Shown here: in pieces, positions 24,341 through 32,699 of the stretch | Layout: each line of letters begins with the position of its first letter | How positions within the stretch are numbered: position 1 is the first letter of the stretch | Assembly (NCBI GenBank): GCA_016787605.1 | Contig: JAEUUE010000062.1 | Span: 1-44,168, forward strand | Direction of reading: 5' to 3' | DNA: 44,168 nucleotides | DNA from: Cyclobacteriaceae bacterium | Lineage (GTDB): Bacteria; Bacteroidota; Bacteroidia; Cytophagales; Cyclobacteriaceae | Translations under genes and position numbers: made by a program | Notes under the pieces: generated by a model | Seen by the model: the letters and a program-made list of their open reading frames with translations, nothing else | Database searches by the model: none | Told to the model about the DNA's origin: nothing

Positions 24341-24748
24341 ATGAAAAGCCTCATGTTCATCGCCGCGCTGGTTTTGGTATCCCAGGTCAGCTTCGGCCAA
24401 GCCGCTGCCGCTCCCAAAGCGGATTATGCTGTTGCCACGGTGGATAACCCCGTGCACGATTTCGGCAAGATCAAGCAAAATGTACCGGTGACCCACGAGT
24501 TTACTTTCGTGAATAAAGGCAAAGTGCCTATGATCATCACCAACGCACAACCCTCCTGCGGCTGTACGGTACCTTCCTGGACGAAGGAGCCCATTCCTCC
24601 GGGCGGGACTGGATCCGTTAAAGCCACTTTCAATGCTGTGGCTGTGGGAACTTTTGACAAATCCGTTACGGTGACGGCCAACGTGGAAGGCGGCGTGATC
24701 ATGCTTCGCATTCGCGGAGAGGTTCTCGCACCGGTTCCTAACGAGTAA
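24341..24748 (+). CDS. Secreted DUF1573-domain protein
   Basis: 135 residues with an N-terminal signal peptide (about 1-19, cleavage near SFGQ-AAAA). The single Ig-like DUF1573 domain shows 'HDFGKIKQN' and 'TNAQPSCGCTVPSW', the usual FG.I and SCGCT signatures, and 'PGGTGSVKATFN'. Such proteins are abundant envelope or secreted proteins of Bacteroidota and planctomycetes with no settled function. A single-gene transcript is implied by its own promoter and a strong terminator. Divergent from the two-component system. Confidence 0.88.
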   Translation: MKSLMFIAALVLVSQVSFGQAAAAPKADYAVATVDNPVHDFGKIKQNVPVTHEFTFVNKGKVPMIITNAQPSCGCTVPSWTKEPIPPGGTGSVKATFNAVAVGTFDKSVTVTANVEGGVIMLRIRGEVLAPVPNE

Positions 24749-24774
24749 AGTAAGCCCTGCGCAGATAAATAAAG

Positions 24775-24801
24775 AAGGCCGGAGTGATCCGGCCTTTTTT
24801 T
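24775..24801 (+). terminator. Rho-independent terminator after the DUF1573 gene
   Basis: An 8-bp stem AAGGCCGG/CCGGCCTT with a 6-base loop (AGTGAT) is followed by a run of T, 26 bases after the stop codon. It is the clearest intrinsic terminator in the window. It ends just before the stop of the convergent DUF1080 gene, so it may also serve that gene (its A-rich upstream side gives a U tract on the other strand). Confidence 0.85.
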
Positions 24802-24815
24802 GTGCTCAGGCTCCT

Positions 24816-25559
24816 CTACAGTTCCCTTACCCAAATGTTCCGGTAACTGACGGCATCGCCGTGATCCTGCAGGAGGATGGCGGCTTTACCATGTGCCTCG
24901 GCCACCGGCAAGCCCTGATAGACCGAAGGGCCCATCACCGGAACATGGTTGTGGATGAGCACGCCGTTGTGAAATACCGTGACGTACGCCGGAACCATGA
25001 GCGTTCCTTTCTCGCTGAACCGGGGTGCAGTAAAAACAATATCGTAGCTCTGCCATTCGCCGGGCTTTCGACTGGCATTGACCATCGGGATATGTTGTTT
25101 GTATAGGGCTCCGGCCTGGCCGTTGGCATACGTTTCGTTTTGATAGCTGTCGAGCACCTGCACCTCGTAACGTTCCTGCAGGTAAACGCCACTGTTGCCG
25201 CGGTTCTGTCCCTCACCTGTTGCCTCCGATGGTGTACGCCATTCGATATGAAGCTGCACATCCCCAAATTCCCGCTTCGTCTTGATGCCTCCCGTGTTGC
25301 GCTGAACGGTCATCGCGCCCTCGGCCACCTTCCATTTGGCTTCTCCGCCACGGGCGGATACCCATTGACTGAGGTCCTTTCCGTCGAACAGAACGATCGC
25401 ATCGGACGGCGGCAGACTGAAAGACGGAGATGCCGACACTACAGGCACCGGCTTCCATACTTCGGTTGGTTTGGGGTCAAGCTTTTCCCTCCATTCATCC
25501 TGGGCCTGGACTTGCGCTGTCCATGCAACGGACAATAGAACTAACACCAAATGCTTCAT
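24816..25559 (-). CDS. Secreted DUF1080 (3-keto-disaccharide hydrolase-like) protein
   Basis: 247 residues with a signal peptide (about 1-19, VQAQ-DEW). The DUF1080 jelly-roll domain shows '[14 protein letters not shown]', '[13 protein letters not shown]', '[20 protein letters not shown]' and '[12 protein letters not shown]'. Some DUF1080 members hydrolyse 3-keto-glycosides made by flavin-dependent oxidoreductases; others are only assumed to act on glycans. It acts outside the inner membrane. No sugar oxidoreductase is adjacent. About 46 bases separate it from the DUF2520 gene upstream. Confidence 0.88.
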   Translation of the reverse strand: MKHLVLVLLSVAWTAQVQAQDEWREKLDPKPTEVWKPVPVVSASPSFSLPPSDAIVLFDGKDLSQWVSARGGEAKWKVAEGAMTVQRNTGGIKTKREFGDVQLHIEWRTPSEATGEGQNRGNSGVYLQERYEVQVLDSYQNETYANGQAGALYKQHIPMVNASRKPGEWQSYDIVFTAPRFSEKGTLMVPAYVTVFHNGVLIHNHVPVMGPSVYQGLPVAEAHGKAAILLQDHGDAVSYRNIWVREL

Positions 25560-25605
25560 ATAACACGGTTAATTTCTCGCTGAAAACAAATTACAAAAAA
25601 AGGGC

Positions 25606-26388
25606 CTAACCCTCCTCCCCGTAGGTATCGACAATGTGCTGGCTGATGATCCTGTAGATCTCGGCCACTTGTTCGTCTTCCTGGAGAAATTCCATATGCC
25701 GATCCAGCACTTCCAGGTCGCCGCGAAACGCAGGTCCTGTTTGTGATTGTTCCGGCCCCACCTGCAGGGCTTTGCTGATGGTTTCCTGGATAAGGGGCTT
25801 GACCAAATCGAACTCCAGGCCATTGGCCTTCAGGATGCTTTTGGCAATGGCCAGCATGTGGTTGGGAAAATTGGAGGCGAAAACAGCAGCCACATGAAGC
25901 GCCTTGCGCTCCTCGGACGTTGTCTTCCTGACCTGGTGACTCAGCGTGCGGGCGAGCGCCATAAGCAACCGCTCCGATTCTTCCGTGGAGCATTCTACAA
26001 AGAGTGGAATCGTTTTGAAATCCACCCGCTTGGCCTTGCTGAACGTCTGAAGGGGATAAAGCACCCCCGTATGGGTCGCCGCCGCATACTGCAGCACGCT
26101 CAACGGCTGCCCGCCGGAGCAATGGATGAGCAGCGCGTTATCCGGCAGCACGATGTTCATGGCCACCTGCTCGATGGCATCATCCGACGTCGCAATTACG
26201 AACAGGCGGGATTTACTCGTTGAAAAATCCAACGACGCTTTCACGTCGGCCTGGTAAAGACGCTCCGTCAGGGCTTCGGCGTGGCGCGGGTTTCGGCTAT
26301 AGACTTCGCGTACCACGTACCCGGCGTTGTCCAGGGCTGGCGCCAGGTGCCAGGCGAGGTTGCCGGCTCCGATGAATGAGACATCCAT
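25606..26388 (-). CDS. DUF2520 Rossmann-fold oxidoreductase-like protein
   Basis: 260 residues. The N-terminal Rossmann domain begins VSFIGAGNLAWHLAPAL (GxGxxA nucleotide loop near 7-12). The C-terminal helical DUF2520 domain contains 'LHVAAVFASNFPNHMLAIA' and 'FDLVKPLIQETISKAL'. It resembles 6-phosphogluconate/pyrroline-5-carboxylate reductase-type dehydrogenases and probably uses NAD(P) or related cofactors; the substrate is unknown. Its ATG lies 1 base after the cysteine desulfurase stop (TGAcATG), giving strong translational coupling. Confidence 0.88.
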   Translation of the reverse strand: MDVSFIGAGNLAWHLAPALDNAGYVVREVYSRNPRHAEALTERLYQADVKASLDFSTSKSRLFVIATSDDAIEQVAMNIVLPDNALLIHCSGGQPLSVLQYAAATHTGVLYPLQTFSKAKRVDFKTIPLFVECSTEESERLLMALARTLSHQVRKTTSEERKALHVAAVFASNFPNHMLAIAKSILKANGLEFDLVKPLIQETISKALQVGPEQSQTGPAFRGDLEVLDRHMEFLQEDEQVAEIYRIISQHIVDTYGEEG

Positions 26389-26389
26389 G

Positions 26390-27529
26390 TCAGACCGGAA
26401 CCCGGCAGATTTCGGCCAGCTTGGTCACTGCAAAATCGATGTCCTCCGGCTTGTTGTACTTGCTGAAGGAAAAGCGTACCGCTCCCCGTTTCGACTGAGG
26501 ATACAAGGCGCCAAGCACGTGTGATCCCGTGGAAGCGCCGCTGCTGCATGCGCTGCCGCCGGAGGCCGAGATTCCCTGGAGATCCAGGTTAAACAGCAGC
26601 ATGTCGTTTTCCTCCGATTCGGGCACCGACACATTGAGTACCGTATACAGGCTGCGGTCCAGGTTCGCGGAGTCGCCGTGGAAGGAAACCCCCGGCAACT
26701 GGTCGCGCAGTTTGTCAATCATCCTCGACTTCAACCCCCGGATGTAATTGGCGTGCGCATCCATGTCGCGATAGGCAATCTCCAGCGCCTTGGCCAGCCC
26801 GATGATGCCGTATACGTTTTCCGTACCTCCACGCATGTTGCGCTCCTGGGCTCCACCGTGAATGAACTGGGCAATCTTGTGATCCTTCTGGATGTACATG
26901 AAGCCCACTCCTTTGGGGCCATGGAACTTATGGGCACCCGCCGTCATCCCGCACACATACAGTTCCTTCATGTTGTGGCGGTAGTGCCCCATGGTCTGAA
27001 CTGTATCCGACTGGAAGAAGGCGTTGTAGGTCCTGGAGAGTTCGCCCACGCGTTTGATGTCGAGAAGGTTGCCGATCTCGTTGTTGGCATGCATGAGGGA
27101 GATCAGCGCTTTGGGGTTTTCCTTCAGCAACTGCTCCAGGTGGTTCAAATCGACATGACCCTTTTCATCCAGGTGAACATGGTGAAGCTGGATATGTCCT
27201 TCCTTCTCCATGATCTCCAGTGTGTGCTTCACCGCGTGGTGCTCGATGGGAGAAGTAATGGCGTGCTTCAACCCGTAGGTATGAATGCTGGAAACGATCA
27301 GGGCATTATCGGCCTCGGTGCCGCCGGAGGTGAAGATAATCTCACCGGGTGTGCACTGCAGCAATTCGGCGACTTTCTTGCGTGATGACTCAATGGCTGC
27401 CCTCACTTTGCGGCCGTGAGCGTGCGTGGAGGAAGGGTTTCCAAAGTCTTCCAGGAGGAAGGGTTTCATGGCCTCAAACACCTCCGGATCGAGGGGGGTG
27501 GTGGCGGCATTGTCGAGGTATACGCGCAT
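26390..27529 (-). CDS. Cysteine desulfurase (NifS/IscS family)
   Basis: 379 residues from ATG 27529 (MRVYLDNAATTPLDP). The open frame runs 21 codons further but those encode the inverted-repeat element. PLP lysine K201 is in AGAHKFHGPKG and the persulfide cysteine C328 in GGSACSSGAST. It takes sulfur from cysteine for Fe-S clusters or thio-tRNA. The active cysteine loop 'SACSSGA' and length fit group I (IscS/NifS) rather than SufS. No IscU or SufE-like gene is adjacent, so the specific sulfur acceptor is not indicated. Confidence 0.92.
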   Translation of the reverse strand: MRVYLDNAATTPLDPEVFEAMKPFLLEDFGNPSSTHAHGRKVRAAIESSRKKVAELLQCTPGEIIFTSGGTEADNALIVSSIHTYGLKHAITSPIEHHAVKHTLEIMEKEGHIQLHHVHLDEKGHVDLNHLEQLLKENPKALISLMHANNEIGNLLDIKRVGELSRTYNAFFQSDTVQTMGHYRHNMKELYVCGMTAGAHKFHGPKGVGFMYIQKDHKIAQFIHGGAQERNMRGGTENVYGIIGLAKALEIAYRDMDAHANYIRGLKSRMIDKLRDQLPGVSFHGDSANLDRSLYTVLNVSVPESEENDMLLFNLDLQGISASGGSACSSGASTGSHVLGALYPQSKRGAVRFSFSKYNKPEDIDFAVTKLAEICRVPV

Positions 27530-27547
27530 GGGCGCAAATTTAATTTC

Positions 27548-27616
27548 AATTCGTGATAATTCGTGCAATTCGTGGCAATACTGGCTAGCCACTAATTACA
27601 CGAATGGACACGAATT
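27548..27616. repeat. AATTCGTG-type inverted repeat filling the glmM/cysteine desulfurase gap
   Basis: Two 29-base arms (27548-27576 and 27588-27616) are inverted copies matching at 24 of 29 positions around an 11-base centre containing the palindrome GGCTAGCC. Each arm is three tandem copies of the (A)ATTCGTG word. The right arm runs into the glmM stop codon (27617-27615). The RNA could fold into a long hairpin, but there is no U run, so it is not a standard terminator. From memory, similar ATTCGTG/CACGAAT words recur between genes in many environmental genomes, which suggests a dispersed repeat family. Confidence 0.75.
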
Positions 27617-29003
27617 AGGCACTTGTGACCTGCTTGATATCGGCCATAAGCCGGTTGGCGAGGGCTGCCGCCTTGGCTTCACTTTGCGACTCGGCATAGA
27701 TGCGGATGATCGGCTCAGTATTGGATTTGCGCAGGTGGACCCACTCCTTTTCCTTTTCGAAATCGATCTTGACCCCATCGGAGGTATTGATGCGCTCCGC
27801 GGCGTATTTGGTCTTTATGGCATCCAGCACCCGATCCACGTTGATTTCCGGGGTCAGTTCAATCTTGTTCTTGGAAATAAAATAAGGCGGGTAAGATGCG
27901 CGCAATTCAGAGGCCTTCTTGCCCGTACGGGCCAGGTGTGAAAGAAACAGGGCAATGCCGATGAGGGCATCGCGGCCATAGTGGAGGTCGGGAACGATAA
28001 TGCCCCCGTTGCCTTCGCCGCCGATAACCGCCTTCGTTTCCTTCATGGCCGTTACGACATTGACTTCGCCCACTGCGGCTGCCGTGTATTTTCCGCCAGC
28101 CTTTTCCGTTACGTCGCGCAACGCACGCGATGAAGACAGGTTGGAAACGGTGTTGCCTTTCTTCCGGCTCAGCACATAGTCTGCCACAGCCACCAACGTA
28201 TACTCTTCACCAAACGGTTTACCGTCTTCCTGCACGAGAGCCAGCCGGTCTACATCCGGATCCACGACGATGCCCAGGTCGTATTTACCCCTCTTCACTT
28301 CCTGGCAGATCACCTTAATGTTCTCCGGCAAAGGCTCCGGGTTGTGCGGGAATTTGCCCGTCGGCTCACCGTAGAGGACTTTGACTTTAGAAGCGCCAAG
28401 CGCCTTGAGCAAAGCCGGTACAGCAATGCCCCCGGTCGAGTTCACCGCATCTACCACTACGCTGAACTTTGCCTTGCGGATTGCCTTTACATCGACAAGT
28501 TTATGTTTAAGAATCAGGTCAATGTGTTTCCTGATATAGTCGTCGCGCCGGACATAGGATCCGAGAGCGAGTACTTCGGCAAAGGAAAACGATTCTTTCG
28601 CCGCAAGGTCCAGCACTTCCTGTCCATCGGCTGAAGAAATGAATTCTCCTTTCTCATTCAGGAGCTTGAGTGCATTCCACTGAATGGGATTATGGCTGGC
28701 GGTGAGAATAATTCCTCCCCCGGCTTTCTCGCGAGGCACAGCAATCTCCACGGTGGGTGTGGTCGAGAGGCCGAGGTCTACGACATCCAGTCCCAGTCCC
28801 TGGAGTGTGGACGATACCAGTGAGCTGACCATCTCGCCGGAGATCCGGGCATCGCGGCCGATGACCACCTTCTTTCCCTTGCGCGCCTTGATCCACGTGC
28901 CGAAAGCCGCGGCGTATTTGACGACATCAACAGGAGTGAGCGCGTCGCCGGGGGCGCCGCCAATGGTGCCGCGGATGCCGGAGATTGATTTTATTAATGT
29001 CAA
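27615..29003 (-). CDS. glmM: Phosphoglucosamine mutase (phosphohexomutase family)
   Basis: 462 residues. TTG start: family proteins begin 'M.LIKSISGIRGTIGG', which matches exactly, and there is no upstream ATG in frame. The phosphoserine S103 is in GIILTASHNPIQWN, the Mg-binding loop is DPDVDR (D248, D250, D252), the sugar loop is GGEGNGG and the phosphate loop is 'RKSNTEPIIRIYAES'. GlmM converts glucosamine-6-P to glucosamine-1-P for cell-wall and LPS precursors; phosphomannomutase activity cannot be excluded. The gene ends inside the inverted repeat and follows the secreted orphan by 29 bases. Confidence 0.88.
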   Translation of the reverse strand: MTLIKSISGIRGTIGGAPGDALTPVDVVKYAAAFGTWIKARKGKKVVIGRDARISGEMVSSLVSSTLQGLGLDVVDLGLSTTPTVEIAVPREKAGGGIILTASHNPIQWNALKLLNEKGEFISSADGQEVLDLAAKESFSFAEVLALGSYVRRDDYIRKHIDLILKHKLVDVKAIRKAKFSVVVDAVNSTGGIAVPALLKALGASKVKVLYGEPTGKFPHNPEPLPENIKVICQEVKRGKYDLGIVVDPDVDRLALVQEDGKPFGEEYTLVAVADYVLSRKKGNTVSNLSSSRALRDVTEKAGGKYTAAAVGEVNVVTAMKETKAVIGGEGNGGIIVPDLHYGRDALIGIALFLSHLARTGKKASELRASYPPYFISKNKIELTPEINVDRVLDAIKTKYAAERINTSDGVKIDFEKEKEWVHLRKSNTEPIIRIYAESQSEAKAAALANRLMADIKQVTSA

Positions 29004-29032
29004 CGACCTAACGTTTTGAACCGCACTGCTAA

Positions 29033-30358
29033 CTATTTCCAGATCGTAATAGAATTCCTGGCATCATCAAATTCAAGAACAAACGCCGCCCCTTTTGAAT
29101 AGAAGGTCGTCGTATTCTCGATCTTCAGTTTTCTCTCGCCGAATAACTGATCCAAGAGAATTTGCCTCTTGGTGGGCCCCGGATCCTGGTCGACTATCTC
29201 AAGCGACACCGGGTTAAGAAAAAGGTTAAGGTAAACATACTCGTACTGCTGACGTTCACCTTTGGAGCTGTAGTCGCCGTAAGAAATCTTCACATTGGAA
29301 TCGTTGACCGGCCACGCTTGAATCCATGGCCTAAACCTTGTAATCAGTGACAACTTCTCCTTCTCACTTTCTTCCTTTCGGAAAACCTCATTGTTTCTTC
29401 CAAATATCCCAGTTTCACAGAGCTTACCTTTCAGCATCGGGGCGCCGGGTTCGTCCGTTGAAAAGGATTTCAAAACCTTCAGCGTATTCATATCCATAAT
29501 GTCAATCTTTGCTCCACGTTCATCGATCTCATACAAAAGCATCGATTCCCCGAATGGAAAAAAGTCGAACTTTCCTCTTGTCCCGGGGGGGATCATAGTT
29601 CGCGTATTGATCGTCGGAGGATTTGTCAACGGAAATTCATGCAGGCTTAACATCCCTCCCTTCTCCGTCGCCCCGGTACTCCTGGAGGCTATCATTATCT
29701 TCCCGTTTCGGATAAATACCTTCTGATTCGGGATTGAAGGGCTGATTTCTGACTGCGCTTGCGGAACTACTACGGACTCGGATAAGGACAATAGCTGTTC
29801 TTTTTGCACAGGGAAATCAAAAACCTCGATGTTGAACTCCTTGATTCTCCGGATTCGGATCCTTGATGGCTTCTTGATTGTTGAAATCGTATAGTTGATG
29901 CCTCCTTCGCTGAAGATAACCCTGTCGCGCTCCCCGTCCATATTCACGTCCATTATTCCCGATATGGATATCCCCTCCTTATCTACTTTGAAAATAGTAA
30001 CCTTCCCGTCCGGAATGTCCATAAATCCCTCCCGGTGTGCAGCGATAAGAAAATAGAAATCTCCGGCATACCCAATTCCCTTGACGTTCATCGAATACGG
30101 CAGCGCAATTTTGCGCGGTTTGAATAACCCGTCGCGTGGGAATACCAGGTAGGACTTATAGACCTTTGCTTCGTAGCCGGTTGCCTTGTTGTGCTGGATG
30201 TAGTGAATGACCAACTCATTGTTCTCCGTACCCAACAACTGAATTTGCCTGGGGTTCAGACTCTCGTCCTCCCATTCAAAGGCTTTGTCTTGTGCGCAGG
30301 AAGTCCGATAGCTGGTCAGAATCACCAGCATCAGAACAAAGGCTGATGCAATTCTCAT
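29033..30358 (-). CDS. Secreted protein of unknown function, AT-richer than its neighbours
   Basis: 441 residues with a signal peptide (about 1-22, TSCA-QDK). The rest is beta-rich with regularly spaced strands ('KVYKSYLVFPRDG', 'GKVTIFKVDKEGISI', 'GKIMIASRS'), reminiscent of a beta-propeller but with no repeat clear enough to name. No catalytic motif is seen. GC counted by eye in several 60-base lines is about 38-52%, against about 57% in glmM, which suggests recent acquisition or relaxed constraint. It overlaps the upstream 80-residue membrane protein gene by 4 bases (ATGA), so both are translated together. glmM may be transcribed by readthrough. Confidence 0.75.
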   Translation of the reverse strand: MRIASAFVLMLVILTSYRTSCAQDKAFEWEDESLNPRQIQLLGTENNELVIHYIQHNKATGYEAKVYKSYLVFPRDGLFKPRKIALPYSMNVKGIGYAGDFYFLIAAHREGFMDIPDGKVTIFKVDKEGISISGIMDVNMDGERDRVIFSEGGINYTISTIKKPSRIRIRRIKEFNIEVFDFPVQKEQLLSLSESVVVPQAQSEISPSIPNQKVFIRNGKIMIASRSTGATEKGGMLSLHEFPLTNPPTINTRTMIPPGTRGKFDFFPFGESMLLYEIDERGAKIDIMDMNTLKVLKSFSTDEPGAPMLKGKLCETGIFGRNNEVFRKEESEKEKLSLITRFRPWIQAWPVNDSNVKISYGDYSSKGERQQYEYVYLNLFLNPVSLEIVDQDPGPTKRQILLDQLFGERKLKIENTTTFYSKGAAFVLEFDDARNSITIWK

Positions 30359-30597
30359 TTGGTCTTTATTTCTGGGAGCGGTGATATCAACTCGTCTTTC
30401 TTATCCGAGTTGGGACATGATTCCCCTTCCCCAATGGTCTTGCCGCAATACCCGCATACGATCCCTTCCTTGGCCAGGAATGGGCTCTGCGTGGCGCAGG
30501 TGCCCCGGAACTCGCCGTTCTTGACAAAAAACAGCCGCACCGACATGAGGGCGAAAAAGAGGGCGAAAACGCCGAGGGCAAACAGGAACGTCATCAT
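30355..30597 (-). CDS. Small cysteine-rich membrane protein, NqrM/DUF539-like
   Basis: 80 residues. One N-terminal membrane helix (about 2-20) is followed by 'GTCATQSPF' and 'VCGYCGKTIGEGESCPN', giving four cysteines (CxnCxxCxnC) on the exposed side. This layout resembles NqrM (needed for Fe or Fe-S maturation of Na+-translocating NADH:quinone reductase) and small 'membrane or secreted protein' families of Bacteroidota. No nqr genes are in the window, so the role is uncertain. TAACTTTG at top-strand 30645-30652 is a likely promoter. It is coupled to the secreted orphan downstream. Confidence 0.7.
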   Translation of the reverse strand: MMTFLFALGVFALFFALMSVRLFFVKNGEFRGTCATQSPFLAKEGIVCGYCGKTIGEGESCPNSDKKDELISPLPEIKTK

Positions 30598-30644
30598 ACT
30601 AAGCTACTATTTGGAATGACGAAGGACTAACCGGAACTTGGGCT

Positions 30645-30652
30645 CAAAGTTA
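30645..30652 (-). promoter_or_regulatory. -7 promoter element (TAACTTTG) of the small membrane protein gene
   Basis: Top strand CAAAGTTA reads TAACTTTG on the minus strand, an exact consensus match 47 bases before the ATG, in the divergent gap toward mazG. Confidence 0.45.
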
Positions 30653-30690
30653 AAGCAAAAACAGTCGCGATGCCTGTTAAGTTTCCTGCT

Positions 30691-31503
30691 ATGAAAAAAC
30701 CCCTTTCCGCCCCTGACCCCCACCGCGAAGCTAAGCTCAAGGCCTTTGACCGCCTGCTTACCGTTATGAACGAATTGCGGGAGAATTGCCCGTGGGACAA
30801 AAAGCAGACCTGGGAGACCCTTCGGCATCTCACCGTGGAAGAGACCTACGAACTCTCCGACGCCATTTTGGACAACGACGTACAAGAGGTGAAGAAAGAG
30901 CTCGGCGATCTCATGCTCCATAATGTCTTCTATGCCCGGATTGCCGAAGAGAAGGACCAATTCAACATCGCCGACGTGCTGAACGCCATCTGCGACAAAC
31001 TCGTAGAGCGTCACCCTCACGTGTACGGCGACGTGGTCGCCAATGATGAGGCGACCGTCAAAGCCAATTGGGAGAAGATCAAACTAAAAACAGGCAACAA
31101 GAGCGTGCTGGAAGGGGTGCCCACTTCCCTGCCGGCCCTGGTGAAGGCGATTCGCATCCAGGACAAAGCGCGCGGCGTTGGATTCGACTGGGAGAAAAAA
31201 GAACAGGTCTGGGAGAAGGTAGAGGAAGAAATGGCCGAATTCAAAAAAGAGTTCCGGCCAGACCAGGGCGCGCCCACGGATATGGCACGCGTTCAATCAG
31301 AGTTCGGCGACCTGCTCTTCTCGCTGGTCAACTATGCCCGCTTTATCAACATCGATCCCGAAGAAGCGCTCGAACGCACCAACAAGAAATTCATCCGCCG
31401 GTTTCAATATCTCGAAACGGAGTCAGCGAAAGACGGCAAGAAGCTGGGTGAAATGACGCTCGCCGAGATGGATGAGTACTGGGAACGAGCCAAGACCCTG
31501 TAA
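30691..31503 (+). CDS. mazG: Nucleoside triphosphate pyrophosphohydrolase MazG
   Basis: 270 residues from ATG 30691; an in-frame ATG at 30670 would add 7 residues. I prefer the later one because TAAGTTTC, a -7-like box, lies between them at 30678-30685. Two tandem MazG domains are visible: the first with 'CPWDKKQTWETLRHLTVEETYEL' and 'KKELGDLMLHNVFY', the second with 'VEEEMAEFKKEF' and 'EFGDLLFSLVNYAR'. The EExxE...ExxD metal sites are intact in both. It hydrolyses NTPs, including aberrant ones, to NMP and pyrophosphate. It is convergent with the amidoligase cluster, with 5 bases between stops. Confidence 0.94.
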   Translation: MKKPLSAPDPHREAKLKAFDRLLTVMNELRENCPWDKKQTWETLRHLTVEETYELSDAILDNDVQEVKKELGDLMLHNVFYARIAEEKDQFNIADVLNAICDKLVERHPHVYGDVVANDEATVKANWEKIKLKTGNKSVLEGVPTSLPALVKAIRIQDKARGVGFDWEKKEQVWEKVEEEMAEFKKEFRPDQGAPTDMARVQSEFGDLLFSLVNYARFINIDPEEALERTNKKFIRRFQYLETESAKDGKKLGEMTLAEMDEYWERAKTL

Positions 31504-31508
31504 ATAAA

Positions 31509-32699
31509 TCATGGCTCAAAGAAGCACACCGATCCGCCTACCCACGTCTTGTCTTTGTTGTACTTCACCCCGATCATTTCGCCGCGGCTGAGGCGGGCCA
31601 GGTTGGTGACGAGTCGGGGCCGGGCTGCATTAGGCTCCCACAAATAGAGCAATCGAATTTCCACTTTCACCAGTCCATCCGGGGCCTGCACTACGGGCAG
31701 GTACTGCACCTTGCGTTGAAGCATGAAATTAGATCGCTCGTAATCGGGGATCCGCTCGATGTCATCCGGTGTCACATGAAATACTACCCCGCTGCCGGAA
31801 AAAGAGAATAAGGGTTTGAGTACATAGTTCTCGAGATCCGGAGGGAACTGCCGGAACTCAGACAGGAACCGGCACTCCGGGATGTACCGGCTCTTGATCA
31901 TCGGCATGGTGTATTTGCTGATGCGGAAAAACCAGTTGGGGTGGCCGGCCCACTCCACGTCTACGTCTTCCGTCAGGTTGAAATCCAGCTTGAGGTCGGT
32001 GCGCTTCACCAGTTCGTCGAAGATGACGCGGTTATAGATTCGCTTGATTTCAATCGACTGACCGTCCCTGGGGTAGTACAACTTGTTGCCCTTTCGGGTG
32101 ACATCGCCGATGTGTACGGCAGTAATGCCCGTCATCACTTCCGTCGCCAGGAAATCTACGGCCGTGTTTTGCTTCATCGGTTCGATCTCCAGGAGGATCA
32201 CTTCGCGGGGATCGTGCTCGTTGAGAAGGACCCGCTTAAGCAGGTCGCGATACTCCGTTGACGAAAGACCAAAGTGGCTTTGCATGGCAGCTGGGACCGC
32301 AAAATGTTCGCGGTATTTCGCCGAAAGCACATCCTGCCAGCCGAAAAGCGAGGGGAAACCCTGCATCTCGATCAGTCGCGGCTCAGGCATCCCGTCGATG
32401 TCGACGACGCCAAAGTCCAGGGCGAGGAAAAGTGACCGCTCGGTCTCGCGGGGTACGCGCAGTTTGGGAGGGATGGCCTTCTCAGTCAGCGCCTTGAAAT
32501 CGGGCCGAACCAGGAAATCAATTATGTCATCGCCTGCCTGGCGCAACCGGGTCTCAAAGTCCTTCCCTACAAAGACCGGGGTCTCGGCAACGCGAAACGT
32601 TATTTCACGCCCGTACAGGCTGTTGAGGTCCCGGAGAAAGTTCTGATATTTCGGCTCCGAAAATGCCTGGTTATACGCCTTTCGAATCGAGGGAATCAT
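31509..32699 (-). CDS. ATP-grasp-like protein of uncertain subfamily (last gene of amidoligase cluster)
   Basis: 396 residues, no signal or membrane segment. The C-terminal half has 'ENYVLKPLFSFSGSGVVF', which looks like an ATP-grasp glycine-rich loop after a Lys-Pro strand, then 'VEIRLLYLW' and 'LARLSRGEMIGVKYN', where the metal/ATP residues would lie. The middle has 'EIKRIYNRVIFDEL', reminiscent of glutathionylspermidine-synthase/circularly permuted ATP-grasp proteins. The N-terminal 160 residues are not recognised. If the fold is right, it would form an amide bond with ATP. Its ATG overlaps the amidotransferase stop by 4 bases, so the two proteins are made together and may form a complex. 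Confidence 0.6.
   Translation of the reverse strand: MIPSIRKAYNQAFSEPKYQNFLRDLNSLYGREITFRVAETPVFVGKDFETRLRQAGDDIIDFLVRPDFKALTEKAIPPKLRVPRETERSLFLALDFGVVDIDGMPEPRLIEMQGFPSLFGWQDVLSAKYREHFAVPAAMQSHFGLSSTEYRDLLKRVLLNEHDPREVILLEIEPMKQNTAVDFLATEVMTGITAVHIGDVTRKGNKLYYPRDGQSIEIKRIYNRVIFDELVKRTDLKLDFNLTEDVDVEWAGHPNWFFRISKYTMPMIKSRYIPECRFLSEFRQFPPDLENYVLKPLFSFSGSGVVFHVTPDDIERIPDYERSNFMLQRKVQYLPVVQAPDGLVKVEIRLLYLWEPNAARPRLVTNLARLSRGEMIGVKYNKDKTWVGGSVCFFEP

Noticed and set aside
27530-27592. Extended N-terminus of the cysteine desulfurase
   Set aside because: The extra 21 codons read through the inverted repeat. The family begins at MRVYLDNAATT.
27548-27616. CRISPR or terminator interpretation of the ATTCGTG repeat
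   Set aside because: The words are contiguous and inverted, with no spacers, and there is no T run after the hairpin.
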